Of a DNA stretch of 64,000 bases, positions 29,627 to 38,597 are shown piece by piece. Below the pieces are notes generated by a model. That model was not told where the DNA came from and searched no databases. It was given only the letters and a program-made list of their open reading frames with translations. Origin of the DNA: Geminicoccus sp. Lineage in GTDB: Bacteria > Pseudomonadota > Alphaproteobacteria > UBA7985. Both the position numbers and the translations under genes were made by a program. Position 1 is the stretch's first letter. Every line of letters starts with the position of its first letter. The stretch is taken from the NCBI GenBank assembly GCA_002708995.1, contig PAPT01000005.1, positions 62,001 to 126,000 on the forward strand, given 5' to 3'.

Positions 29627-29633
29627 TGTTCAA
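29517..29633 (-). other. Cysteine-rich overlapping frame at serC 5' end (possible leader)
   Basis: In the frame shifted from serC, a 38-codon reading frame from TTG (29633) to TGA (29517-29519) encodes eight cysteines, five of them in the last 12 codons ([14 protein letters not shown]). The stop lies 19 bases before the alternative GTG start of serC. The same bases can form two competing hairpins: GCCTG-TAAG-CAGGC (29524-29537) or GCCTGC pairing with GCAGGC (29524-29529 with 29544-29549). This resembles leader-peptide attenuation by cysteine or serine supply, but the TTG has no ribosome site, so translation is not shown. Confidence 0.3.
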
Positions 29634-29787
29634 ACCTCTGGTCTGGTGGCGGTTTGCTCCGCCAAGCCCAACTAGAGAAGCGGAATTGGATGACAAAATC
29701 AAGACAGCGCCGCGTTATGGGCTGTCGGGCTGCTATCCCTGAAACGCAAGACGCCGGCTCAGGCCACGCTGCCCGGCGCAGTGGTGA

Positions 29788-30099
29788 TCAGGCCGGGGCT
29801 AGTTCCACGCGCAGGCCGTCGAGGGCGTCGCTCATTTCAAGCTGGCACGACAGGCGGCTGTTGTCCTGCACGTCCATGGCGAGGTCGAGCATGTCGGCTT
29901 CTTCCTCGTCGGCTGCGTTGAGCTTGGGGAACCAGTCGGCATCGACGTAGACGTGACAGGTCGCGCAGGCGCAGCAACCGCCGCAGGCCGCCTCGATATC
30001 AAGGCCGGCATCACGGATGATCTCCATCACCTTGTGGCCGTTCTTGGCCTCAATGCTGTGCTCACCGCCGTCCCGATCGGTCACAATAATCGATGGCAT
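29788..30099 (-). CDS. Adrenodoxin-type 2Fe-2S ferredoxin
   Basis: This 103-residue ferredoxin has the cluster ligands Cys39, Cys45 and Cys48 (ACGGCCACATC) and a fourth in RLSCQLEMSD, the C-x5-C-x2-C pattern of the adrenodoxin/FdxB class. Extra cysteines at 42 and 43 are also present. It probably passes electrons to a cytochrome P450 or takes part in Fe-S assembly; no partner is adjacent. I start at the ATG at 30099 (MPSIIVTDRDGG); an upstream start adds only six residues. Confidence 0.92.
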   Translation of the reverse strand: MPSIIVTDRDGGEHSIEAKNGHKVMEIIRDAGLDIEAACGGCCACATCHVYVDADWFPKLNAADEEEADMLDLAMDVQDNSRLSCQLEMSDALDGLRVELAPA

Positions 30100-30182
30100 A
30101 GACCTGTCTCCGCTCAAAGTCCGTTACTGTTCCGCGCTATGTAGGGCGGCTTAGATAAAATTTAAGTGGGAAAAGTGCGCCG

Positions 30183-30217
30183 AAAAGACCCGCAGGGTGA
30201 CAAACTGCCCAGCGGGT
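30183..30217 (-). terminator. leuA terminator
   Basis: On the minus strand ACCCGC...GCGGGT encloses an inner GGG/CCC pair and is followed by CTTTTC. It lies about 50 bases after the leuA stop and before the ferredoxin gene. Confidence 0.65.
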
Positions 30218-30263
30218 TACACTCGGACCGGTCTGGCGGTCAGGCAAAGGGTACGGCACGCCC

Positions 30264-31844
30264 TCAGGCCGCTTCGCCACCGCTTTCCGCGCTGTCGTGG
30301 TGGGCGTGAACCCGGCGCTCAGAGACCTGCAGTTTGTTGAGGGCGTGGATGTAGGCTCGTGCGGAAGCGAACAGCGTGTCATAGTCCGCGCCGGTGCCGG
30401 AGACCGAGCGCCCGTCCTGGCTGAGCCTGACGGTGACCTTGGCCTGCGCATCCGTTCCGCCCGTGACCGCGTGAACCTGATAGAGATCGAGCTTCTGCCC
30501 TTCCTGCCCGGTGGCTTCTTTGATGCCCTTGAAGATGGCATCAACCGCACCGTTGCCCTCGGTCGTCACCGTGCGCACCTCACCGCGGTCGAGCACGGAT
30601 ACGTCAACCCGCGCGACGCCGTGGACAATCGAGTGAATCTTAAGGTCTTCGAGGGTGTAGGCCGCTTCCTGATCGCCCGCGCTGTCATCGACCAGTGCAA
30701 TGATGTCCTCGTCGGTCACATCCTTCTTGTGGTCGGCAAGATCCTTGAAGCGGACGAAGGCATCCTGGAAGGCATTCTCGCCGATATCGCCATAGCCCAG
30801 CTGTTCGAGTTTGTTGCGGAACGCCGCCCGACCCGAGTGCTTTCCGAGCACGAGGTTGGTCTTCTGCCAGCCCACGCTCTCCGGCGTCATGATCTCATAG
30901 GTCTGGGCGTTCTTGAGCATGCCGTCCTGGTGGATGCCGGACTCATGTGCGAAGGCGTTGGCACCGACGATGGCCTTGTTCGGCTGCACCGAGAAGCCCG
31001 TGATCGACTGCAGCATCTGCGAGGCCCGGACCAGCTTGGTGCCGTCGATCCGGGTCCAGTACGGCAGCCGGTCGGCCCGTACCTGCAGCGCCATGGCGAC
31101 TTCTTCGAGCGAGGCGTTACCGGCCCGCTCACCGATGCCGTTGATGGTGCACTCGATCTGCCGCGCGCCTGCTGCCACACCGCCCAGCGAGTTGGCAACG
31201 GCGACCCCGAGGTCGTTGTGGCAGTGGGTAGAGATGGTGCACTGGTCCAGTCCCGCCACGGAATTCAGGAGCATCTTGATCAGCTCGGCGTACTCGTCAG
31301 CGACCAGATAGCCGACCGTGTCGGGGACGTTGATGGTCGTCGCCCCGGCTTCGACAGCGGTCTTGACCACTTCGACCAGAAAATCCGGGTCGGTGCGGGT
31401 GCCGTCCTCGGGCGACCACTCGACATCGCTGGTCAGGCTGGCGGCGTGGGAAACCGACTTGTGGATCGCCTCCAGCACTGCCTCGGGCTCCATACGCAGC
31501 TTGTATTTCATGTGTACGGGTGAGGTCGAAATGAAGGTGTGGATGCGCGCGTGCGGGGCGTATTGCAGGGCTTCCCAAGCGCGGTTTATGTCGTTGACCG
31601 ACGCCCGGCACAGACCCGCAATCACCACGTCGTCGGACGCCTGCTTGGCGATGGCCCGCACGGACTCAAAGTCACCCTGCGAGGCGATCGGGAAGCCGGC
31701 TTCGATGATGTCCACGCCGAGTTCTTCCAGCATGGCCGCCATCCGCAGCTTCTCGTCGTGGTTCATGGAAAAGCCGGGTGACTGTTCGCCATCGCGCAGC
31801 GTAGTGTCGAAAATCTTGACGCGGTTATCGTCTGTCTTCTGCAT
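30264..31844 (-). CDS. leuA: 2-isopropylmalate synthase
   Basis: LeuA condenses acetyl-CoA and 2-oxoisovalerate, the first committed step of leucine synthesis. The catalytic domain opens with IFDTTLRDGEQSPG and has the metal site STHCHNDLGVAVANS. The C-terminal allosteric domain (leucine feedback) follows from about residue 385. ATG at 31844 (526 residues) has AAGG seven bases upstream, while ATG at 31850 is too close to it. The 5' region holds a leucine-rich leader peptide and a long-range stem, so control by attenuation is likely. Confidence 0.96.
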   Translation of the reverse strand: MQKTDDNRVKIFDTTLRDGEQSPGFSMNHDEKLRMAAMLEELGVDIIEAGFPIASQGDFESVRAIAKQASDDVVIAGLCRASVNDINRAWEALQYAPHARIHTFISTSPVHMKYKLRMEPEAVLEAIHKSVSHAASLTSDVEWSPEDGTRTDPDFLVEVVKTAVEAGATTINVPDTVGYLVADEYAELIKMLLNSVAGLDQCTISTHCHNDLGVAVANSLGGVAAGARQIECTINGIGERAGNASLEEVAMALQVRADRLPYWTRIDGTKLVRASQMLQSITGFSVQPNKAIVGANAFAHESGIHQDGMLKNAQTYEIMTPESVGWQKTNLVLGKHSGRAAFRNKLEQLGYGDIGENAFQDAFVRFKDLADHKKDVTDEDIIALVDDSAGDQEAAYTLEDLKIHSIVHGVARVDVSVLDRGEVRTVTTEGNGAVDAIFKGIKEATGQEGQKLDLYQVHAVTGGTDAQAKVTVRLSQDGRSVSGTGADYDTLFASARAYIHALNKLQVSERRVHAHHDSAESGGEAA

Positions 31845-31953
31845 GCTCATGCCTTCTGGTCCTGCTCTCGGCGCCAGGCTCAACCATGATTCGGCCATGG
31901 CCTGTCGAGCGTGGGGGTCGCCGTGTTGTCGCTTTTGGAGGAGGTAATTTCAA

Positions 31954-32000
31954 GCCCCTGATCGCATGCCGGTTCGCCACCCGGCTGAGACGTCAGGGGC
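31954..32000 (-). promoter_or_regulatory. leuA attenuator stem
   Basis: On the minus strand GCCCCTGA (31993-32000), which contains the leader stop codon, is a perfect complement of TCAGGGGC (31954-31961). Between them a second hairpin, GCCGG...CCGGC (31981-31985 with 31968-31972), can form. A ribosome stalled on, or terminating at, the leader ORF would block the outer stem. No T run follows, so the output may be translational or Rho-dependent rather than an intrinsic terminator. Confidence 0.55.
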
Positions 32001-32040
32001 GGAGTAGAAGCAGAGCAGAAAGGACAATGCCTGTTTTCAT
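31993..32040 (-). CDS. leuL: leu operon leader peptide
   Basis: A 15-codon ORF encodes MKTGIVLSALLLLRP. Its core has Ile-Val-Leu and then four consecutive Leu codons (CTG CTT CTA CTC), the hallmark of a branched-chain attenuation peptide. It ends 148 bases before the leuA start, and its stop codon is part of a perfect eight-pair stem. No Shine-Dalgarno sequence precedes the ATG, but a promoter-like pair places the expected transcript start at the A of the ATG. Leaderless leader peptides are known for alphaproteobacterial trpL. The symbol is by analogy. Confidence 0.72.
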   Translation of the reverse strand: MKTGIVLSALLLLRP

Positions 32041-32046
32041 GGGCCA

Positions 32047-32075
32047 ATCGAAACATGGCTTCGCCCATTTGGCAA
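32047..32075 (-). promoter_or_regulatory. Candidate leuA promoter (leaderless start)
   Basis: TTGCCA (32070-32075), 17-base spacer, TTCGAT (32047-32052), then six bases to the ATG of the leader peptide. This spacing puts +1 at the first base of the ORF. The -10 box matches only partly (first T and final AT). Confidence 0.42.
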
Positions 32076-32115
32076 AGAAAAAAGCAAGGGGCGGTGACCC
32101 TTTGGCCCCGCCCCT
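32074..32115 (-). terminator. ilvC terminator
   Basis: On the minus strand AGGGGCGG and CCGCCCCT (32108-32115 with 32087-32094) form an eight-pair stem with a 13-base loop, followed by TTGCTTTTTTCTT. It separates ilvC from leuA transcription and its T run abuts the -35 box of the leuA promoter. Confidence 0.8.
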
Positions 32116-32130
32116 GCGTGTAATGTCGGT

Positions 32131-32150
32131 CCTGCCCGTCGGCGGGCAGG
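32131..32150 (-). other. Perfect hairpin after ilvC
   Basis: CCTGCCCG, a four-base loop and CGGGCAGG form eight perfect pairs, beginning about 25 bases after the ilvC stop. There is no T run; it may protect the ilvC mRNA 3' end upstream of the true terminator. Confidence 0.5.
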
Positions 32151-32174
32151 TCGATGGTCCGCGTCCGACCTTGG

Positions 32175-33317
<1,143 letters not shown>

Positions 33318-33342
33318 TTAATGCATGCAGGCCCCGGCGCCG

Positions 33343-33858
33343 CTAAAGCGCCTGATCCCCACGTGAAACTGCGATCACCCCCGAGCGGCAGATTTCGGCC
33401 AGCCCCAGCGGCATCATCAGGGTGATGAAGCGATCGATCTGCGACTTGCGCCCCTTGATCTCGAACACGAAGTGCCCCAGCCCGGTATCCACGACCTCGG
33501 CCTTGAAGATATCGGCGATACGCAGGGCCTCGACCCGCTTGTCGCCGGCGCCAACAACCTTAACCAGCGCCAGCTCGCGCTGCACCGGGGGTTCCATGCT
33601 CCGGCCTTCGGCAACCGCCGTCAGGTCTTCGACCCGGTGCACGGGCACCAGCCGCTCGAGCAGGTTGCGGATCTGCGCCAGCACCTGCGTGGTGCCGTCG
33701 GTCACAATCGTGATCCGAGAGAGGTTGGCGTCGTCATCGACTTCGGTGACGGTCAGCGATTCAATATTGTAGCCGCGGCCGGAAAACAGCCCGATGACAC
33801 GGGCCAGAACGCCCGGTTCGTTATCGACGAGGACCGCAAAAGTACGGGTTTCAGACAT
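33343..33858 (-). CDS. ilvN: Acetolactate synthase small subunit
   Basis: The 171-residue regulatory subunit begins with an ACT domain (AVLVDNEPGVLARVIGLFSG, residues 9-28) that binds valine and makes the catalytic subunit sensitive to feedback. The C-terminal domain contains RELALVKVVG and the FEIKGRKSQIDRFITLM segment. It follows ilvI by 41 bases. The name ilvH is equally used. Confidence 0.96.
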   Translation of the reverse strand: MSETRTFAVLVDNEPGVLARVIGLFSGRGYNIESLTVTEVDDDANLSRITIVTDGTTQVLAQIRNLLERLVPVHRVEDLTAVAEGRSMEPPVQRELALVKVVGAGDKRVEALRIADIFKAEVVDTGLGHFVFEIKGRKSQIDRFITLMMPLGLAEICRSGVIAVSRGDQAL

Positions 33859-33899
33859 GGGTGTTCAGATCCGGAACGGGTTGATTGGTGTCGACAGCA

Positions 33900-35675
33900 T
33901 CAGACCAGCGCGAGGCCTTCGCCCTGAATCGCGGCGGCGACCTTCTCCTGACTGGCGCCAGGGAGCAGCATGTCATAGTGCGGCTTGCCCGACGGGATCA
34001 TCGGGAAGCAGTTTTCGTCCTTGGTCACGCAGCAGTCGAAGATGGTCATGACATCGCTGTCCAGCATCTCCTGAATCGCGGCATCGAGCTCGCTTTCCTT
34101 GGTCGCGCGGATGCCCTTGGCGCCGAAGCTTTCCGCCAGCTTGACGAAGTCGGGCAGGCTGTCGGTGTAGGATTCCGCGTAGCGCCCGCCGTGGAGCAGT
34201 TCCTGCCACTGGCGCACCATGCCCATCCACTGGTTGTTGATGATCATGATCTTGACCGGCAGGCGGTACTGAACCGCCGTCGACAGCTCCTGAATGTTCA
34301 TCAGGATCGATGCCTCACCGGCCACGTCGATACAGCAAGTGTCGGGGTTGCCGATCTGCATCCCGATGGCCGCCGGGAAACCATAGCCCATGGTCCCAAG
34401 CCCGCCAGAGGTCATCCAGCGGTTGGGCTTTTCAAAGGCGAGGTACTGCGCCGCCCACATCTGGTGCTGGCCGACTTCGGTGGAAATCAGCACATCGTCG
34501 CGGTGCTGGGTCAGTTCCTGCAGGCGCTTGAGCGCATGCTGAGGGCGGATTTCCGCTTCGCCCTTCTCCTGCGTGAAGCCCAGACAGTCGACCCCACGCC
34601 ACTGGTTGATCTGCTCCCACCAGCCCTTGAGCTCTCCGCTATCGATGGTCAGCGCCTTCGAGCGCCACAGCCGGATCATGTCTTCGAGCACGTGTCCGGC
34701 ATCGCCGACGATCGGAATATCGACCACAACGTTCTTGTTGATCGACGAGGGGTCGATATCAACGTGGATCTTGGTCGAATTCGGCGAGAACTCGTCGAGC
34801 TTGCCGGTGATGCGGTCATCGAAGCGCGCGCCGATGTTGAGCATCACGTCACAGTTGTACATGGCCAAATTGGCTTCGTAGGTGCCGTGCATGCCCAGCA
34901 TCCCGACGAACTGCTTATCCGAAGCCGGGTAGGCCCCTAGTCCCATCAGGGTGTTGGTGATCGGCACGCCGGTCATCCGGGTGAACTCGACCAGCAGCTG
35001 CGAGGCTTCGGGGCCTGCATTGATCACCCCGCCCCCGGCGTAGATGATGGGACGCTTGGCCTGCGCCAGCGCCTCAACGGCCTTTTCAACCTGCCCCAGA
35101 TTGCCTTTGATCCGCGGCTTGTAGGAAGTGCGGCGGATATCCGACTTCTTCCGGTAGACGTCGGTCTTGTTCATCAGCACGTCTTTGGGCAGATCGATGA
35201 CAACCGGGCCGGGACGGCCGGTGGCCGCGACCAGAAAGGCTTCATGAACAACGCCGGAGACGTCCTCGACCTGCTTCACAAGGTAGTTGTGCTTGGTACA
35301 GGCGCGGGTGATGCCGGTCGTATCGGCTTCCTGAAAGGCGTCCTGCCCGATCAGGTGGGTCGGCACCTGCCCGGTCAGACAGACAACAGGAATGGAGTCC
35401 ATCAGCGCGTCAGTCAGGCCGGTGACGGCGTTGGTCGCACCGGGGCCGGAGGTCACCAGCACGCAGCCAACCTTGCCGGTCGAGCGGGCGTAGCCCTCGG
35501 CCGCGTGAACAGCCGCCTGCTCGTGGCGAACGAGGATGTGCCGGATCGAATTCTGCTGAAACAAGGCATCGTAAATCGGCAGGACCGCGCCGCCGGGATA
35601 GCCGAAGATAACCTCGACCCCCTGCTCGACCAGGGCTGCGATCAGCGTTTCTGCGCCGGTTTTCATGTCGCTCAT
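33900..35675 (-). CDS. ilvI: Acetolactate synthase large subunit
   Basis: This ThDP- and FAD-dependent enzyme joins two pyruvates, or pyruvate and 2-oxobutyrate. The catalytic glutamate motif FGYPGGAVLPIYD is at about residues 24-36, and the ThDP region reads IDVAGEASILMN then INNQWMGMVRQWQ. The 591-residue length assumes ATG at 35675 (MSDMKTGAETL). The in-frame ATG at 35735 would add 20 residues unlike the family. It heads ilvI-ilvN-ilvC. ilvB or ilvG are alternative names for the same function. Confidence 0.96.
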   Translation of the reverse strand: MSDMKTGAETLIAALVEQGVEVIFGYPGGAVLPIYDALFQQNSIRHILVRHEQAAVHAAEGYARSTGKVGCVLVTSGPGATNAVTGLTDALMDSIPVVCLTGQVPTHLIGQDAFQEADTTGITRACTKHNYLVKQVEDVSGVVHEAFLVAATGRPGPVVIDLPKDVLMNKTDVYRKKSDIRRTSYKPRIKGNLGQVEKAVEALAQAKRPIIYAGGGVINAGPEASQLLVEFTRMTGVPITNTLMGLGAYPASDKQFVGMLGMHGTYEANLAMYNCDVMLNIGARFDDRITGKLDEFSPNSTKIHVDIDPSSINKNVVVDIPIVGDAGHVLEDMIRLWRSKALTIDSGELKGWWEQINQWRGVDCLGFTQEKGEAEIRPQHALKRLQELTQHRDDVLISTEVGQHQMWAAQYLAFEKPNRWMTSGGLGTMGYGFPAAIGMQIGNPDTCCIDVAGEASILMNIQELSTAVQYRLPVKIMIINNQWMGMVRQWQELLHGGRYAESYTDSLPDFVKLAESFGAKGIRATKESELDAAIQEMLDSDVMTIFDCCVTKDENCFPMIPSGKPHYDMLLPGASQEKVAAAIQGEGLALV

Positions 35676-35746
35676 GGTTGGTTCCGAATTTGCCGTGAAT
35701 ATCAGGGTGGTGGATGCGGCTCGACCAGAGCCCATCGCATGCTGAA

Positions 35747-35775
35747 GGCTAAGCAGACTGCCGGAACAGGGTCAA
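35747..35775 (-). promoter_or_regulatory. Candidate ilvI promoter
   Basis: TTGACC (35770-35775), then TTAGCC/TAGCCT at 17-18 bases. An ATG follows six bases after the -10 box at 35740 and opens a 12-codon ORF (MRWALVEPHPPP). The spacing copies that before the leuA leader peptide, but the peptide has only one Leu and one Val. The ilvI ATG is about 65 bases from the expected transcript start. Confidence 0.38.
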
Positions 35776-35780
35776 CCGGA

Positions 35781-36692
35781 TTAGCCAATAACCGACAAGA
35801 TATCAGCCTTGATATTTTTTATAAATGACGTTTTGATGGGGTAATTTTGAAATTTTATTGCGTGACTGAGTTGATTTCGACCCCAGGTCAGCTGTCTTTT
35901 CGCATATTGTCGCGAGGCGGCGCAGGCGCGCTCGGTCGCTTCTGCCTGATCGCGTTCTCCGTTTAGCACGGAAAGCAGCTCCGGCACCCCCACCGCGCGC
36001 ATGATCGGCAGGCTCGATGGCAGGCCCTGCCCGGCCAGCGCTACCACCTCCGCCAGCGCCCCAGCTTCGAGCATCATCCCGAAACGTTGATTGATGCGGG
36101 CGTGCAGGTCGTCACGGTCCGGGGCGAGGTCAAACACCGGAAACGGCCCAAGGCCCCCAACCCGCTCCCCCTGCCATTGGGAGAGGGCGCGGCCGGTGGC
36201 TTCATGGACCGCCCAGCTGCGCAGGAGCCTCTGCGGGTCGATCACGCTGTCCGGGGTGCCGGGATCGCGCGCCACGACTTCCGCGCGGAAACCGGTCAGT
36301 CCCAGCGCGTCGAGCCGGGCCTGTGCGGCATTGCGCACCGCCGTCTCAGGTTCAGGAATCTGCGACAGCCCCTCGTAGATCGTCTTTAGATAGAGCCCGG
36401 TGCCGCCGACGAGGATCACCGGGCGCGGCGCCAGCGCAGCGATCTCCGCCTTGGCCAGCGCCGCCCAGCGCGCCACCGAACAGGGGTCCCTACCCGGCAG
36501 AATGCCATAGAGACGATGCTCGGCGGCGGCTTCTTCGGCTTCGCTGGGCCGGGCGGTGACGATCCGCAGGTCGGCATAGACCTGCATTGAATCCGCATTG
36601 AGGATGGCCGCACCGGTCGCCTGCGCAAGCTCGATGGCGAGCGCGGTCTTGCCAGAAGCAGTGGGCCCGTAGATGGCACTCAAGGCTGTCAT
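35781..36692 (-). CDS. miaA: tRNA dimethylallyltransferase
   Basis: MiaA adds a dimethylallyl group to A37 of tRNAs that read UNN codons. The P-loop GPTASGKT is at residues 8-15, followed by NADSMQVYADLRIVTARPS, LVGGTGLYLKTIYEG, and YAKRQLTWGRNQ. ATG at 36692 gives 303 residues. The last 28 residues (KFQNYPIKTSFIKNIKADIL) are encoded by DNA much richer in A/T than the rest of the window, which is odd for an otherwise GC-rich gene and may mark a recently altered 3' end. Confidence 0.94.
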   Translation of the reverse strand: MTALSAIYGPTASGKTALAIELAQATGAAILNADSMQVYADLRIVTARPSEAEEAAAEHRLYGILPGRDPCSVARWAALAKAEIAALAPRPVILVGGTGLYLKTIYEGLSQIPEPETAVRNAAQARLDALGLTGFRAEVVARDPGTPDSVIDPQRLLRSWAVHEATGRALSQWQGERVGGLGPFPVFDLAPDRDDLHARINQRFGMMLEAGALAEVVALAGQGLPSSLPIMRAVGVPELLSVLNGERDQAEATERACAASRQYAKRQLTWGRNQLSHAIKFQNYPIKTSFIKNIKADILSVIG

Positions 36693-36728
36693 AGGACCTT
36701 CAATGCCAAGGCGTGATCGTCTTGCCCA

Positions 36729-36770
36729 CAAAAAAAGGGGCCGCCCTGAGGAGAAGGACAGCCCCAAAAA
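36729..36770 (-). terminator. Terminator after Deg protease gene
   Basis: On the minus strand GGGGC...GCCCC (36761-36765 with 36737-36741), extended inward by further pairs, is followed by a run of T (A run at 36728-36736 on plus). It closes the thyX-to-deg operon. Confidence 0.82.
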
Positions 36771-36794
36771 CCCGGGAATTCAGGTGCCGGGCAG

Positions 36795-38267
36795 TCAGCG
36801 GGTGCGGAGCACCAGCCAAATCCGTTGGCCCTCGCGGACGATGACGACGGCCATGATACCGGCGCCCTCCTCGTCAGCAGAGCGGATGGCTTCGGCCACG
36901 TCGGCAGCCGAGGTGGCCTGGACGTTGTCGATCTCAAGGATGACGTCGCCGACAACCAGCCCCTGATCGAAGAAAGGGCTGTCCTCGACCAGTTCGGTCA
37001 CCATGACACCAGCGTCATAGTCACCGAGTTCGAGCTCGGCCATCTGCGCTGCATTCAGCGGGTCAACGCCCATCCCGTAGGACCGCAGCTGTTCCACGCC
37101 GGGGTCGCCTTCTGGTTCCGGTGCGGTTTCGCCATCGCCATCACCGCCAGCAGCGGCGTCAGGCAGCAGCAGACCAAGGGTCAGCGATACGGTCAGCTCA
37201 GCCCCATCCCGCCAGACGACGACGTCGACGGCTTTACCGACAGGGGTCTGCGCGACCATGAGCGGCAGGGAACGCGCGCTCTCGACATCCTTGCCGTCGA
37301 AGCGAAGGATAACGTCACCGGGCTCGATACCGGCATTCTTGGCCGGACCCGTCTCGATCAGCGAGCGCACCAGCGCGCCGCGTGGATCGTCGAGACCCAG
37401 CAGCTCGGCAACCTCGATGGTCACCGGCTTGATGCGGGTACCGAGAAAGCCGCGGCGGACTTCACCGCGGGTCGCAAGCTGCTCCACCACCTGGCTGGCG
37501 ATGTTGGAAGGAATGGCAAAGCCAATCCCCACCGAGCCGCCCGAGGGCGAAAAAATCGCCGTGTTCACGCCCACGACCCGGCCATCCATGGAGAACGAAG
37601 GACCGCCCGAGTTGCCCCGGTTGATGGACGCATCGGTCTGGATGAAGTTGTCGTAGGGGCCGGAATTGATGTTGCGGGCCTTGGCGGAAATGATGCCCGC
37701 GGTCACGGTGGACCCAAGACCGAAGGGGTTGCCGATGGCGACGATCCAGTCGCCGACACGGGCGACATCGCTGTCCGCCCACGAGGTGGCCTTGAGCACC
37801 GTCTCGCCCGGGTCAATCTTGACCACGGCAAGGTCGGTGCGCTCATCCGTGCCCAGCAGCTTTCCTTTGAACTGGGTGTCGTCGTGCAGGGTGATGGTGA
37901 TGGTGTCAGCGCCCTCGATCACGTGGTTGTTGGTCACGATGATCCCGCTGGGGTCGATGATGAAGCCCGAACCCAGCGACTGCGAACGCCGGTTGTTCTG
38001 ATCGGGCAGCGGCATGGGGCGGCCGAAGCGCTCCATGAAATCGCGGAACTGCTCGAATTCCTCGGCATCCAACGGGTTTCGGGTCGCAACCGACGTGGTC
38101 GAGACGTTGACGACGGTGGGGAGCAGCTCTTCGACGATATCGGCAAAGCTGTCCGGGGCTGGTCTGGCCGAGGCAAGCGGCGACAGCGCAACCGTGGCGA
38201 TGACCAGCAGGCCAGCACCCACACCCGTGCGCAGGCCGTGGAGGCTCAACATGCCCTTGTGTTTCAT
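36795..38267 (-). CDS. Do/DegP-type periplasmic serine endopeptidase
   Basis: The 490-residue protein has a signal peptide (cleavage probably after ASA, near residue 34), a trypsin-like domain and two PDZ domains. The catalytic triad is His115 (VTNNHV), Asp145 (DERTDLAVV) and Ser220 (NRGNSGGPS). It degrades or refolds damaged periplasmic proteins. AGGAG lies eight bases before the ATG. It follows hflC after 330 bases, an arrangement common in alphaproteobacteria where HflKC modulates FtsH. A linker of acidic and Gly residues (GGDGDGETAPEPEGD) separates the two PDZ domains. Confidence 0.95.
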   Translation of the reverse strand: MKHKGMLSLHGLRTGVGAGLLVIATVALSPLASARPAPDSFADIVEELLPTVVNVSTTSVATRNPLDAEEFEQFRDFMERFGRPMPLPDQNNRRSQSLGSGFIIDPSGIIVTNNHVIEGADTITITLHDDTQFKGKLLGTDERTDLAVVKIDPGETVLKATSWADSDVARVGDWIVAIGNPFGLGSTVTAGIISAKARNINSGPYDNFIQTDASINRGNSGGPSFSMDGRVVGVNTAIFSPSGGSVGIGFAIPSNIASQVVEQLATRGEVRRGFLGTRIKPVTIEVAELLGLDDPRGALVRSLIETGPAKNAGIEPGDVILRFDGKDVESARSLPLMVAQTPVGKAVDVVVWRDGAELTVSLTLGLLLPDAAAGGDGDGETAPEPEGDPGVEQLRSYGMGVDPLNAAQMAELELGDYDAGVMVTELVEDSPFFDQGLVVGDVILEIDNVQATSAADVAEAIRSADEEGAGIMAVVIVREGQRIWLVLRTR

Positions 38268-38597
38268 TCCAATGACTCCTGAAAACTCAGTTCAAAGTGG
38301 TCTGTCTTGAGCAGGCACCGGGTGAGGAGGAGAAGGCCCGGCCTGCGACCCCCCTGAGATTGGGGGCAATTGTGTCTCAACCTAGGCGTGGAGGCGGTAT
38401 AAATCCGCCTCTCACAGAGGCGTGAGTGCGAGTGAACACGCAATAGCGGCGCTTCGCTTCGTGCCCGGTCATTGCGGCAGCGTGCCGGGGTCGATACCGG
38501 AGCAATGCGCAGTCCCGGTGGCGAAAGAAGCAGGGATCGACGGTCTCCCGGCCACAGGGGCGTAGGAGAGACCGCGTTTGAGGGCCGAGCCTGCTGA
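38268..38597. other. hflC-deg intergenic region with hairpin
   Basis: No gene is seen; I looked for the small DUF2065 gene that often follows hflC and did not find it. A seven-pair hairpin is present at 38391-38411 (GAGGCGG-TATAAAT-CCGCCTC). The length suggests that the protease gene has its own promoter, but no convincing heat-shock promoter with the correct spacing is visible. Confidence 0.4.

Noticed and set aside
36825-38282. 485-codon open frame antisense to the Deg protease gene
   Set aside because: No domain, His- and Arg-rich shadow sequence; the protease triad on the other strand is unambiguous.
38330-38390. Possible heat-shock sigma-32 promoter for the Deg protease gene
   Set aside because: TTGAG and CCCCAAT elements are present on the minus strand, but their spacing is too short.
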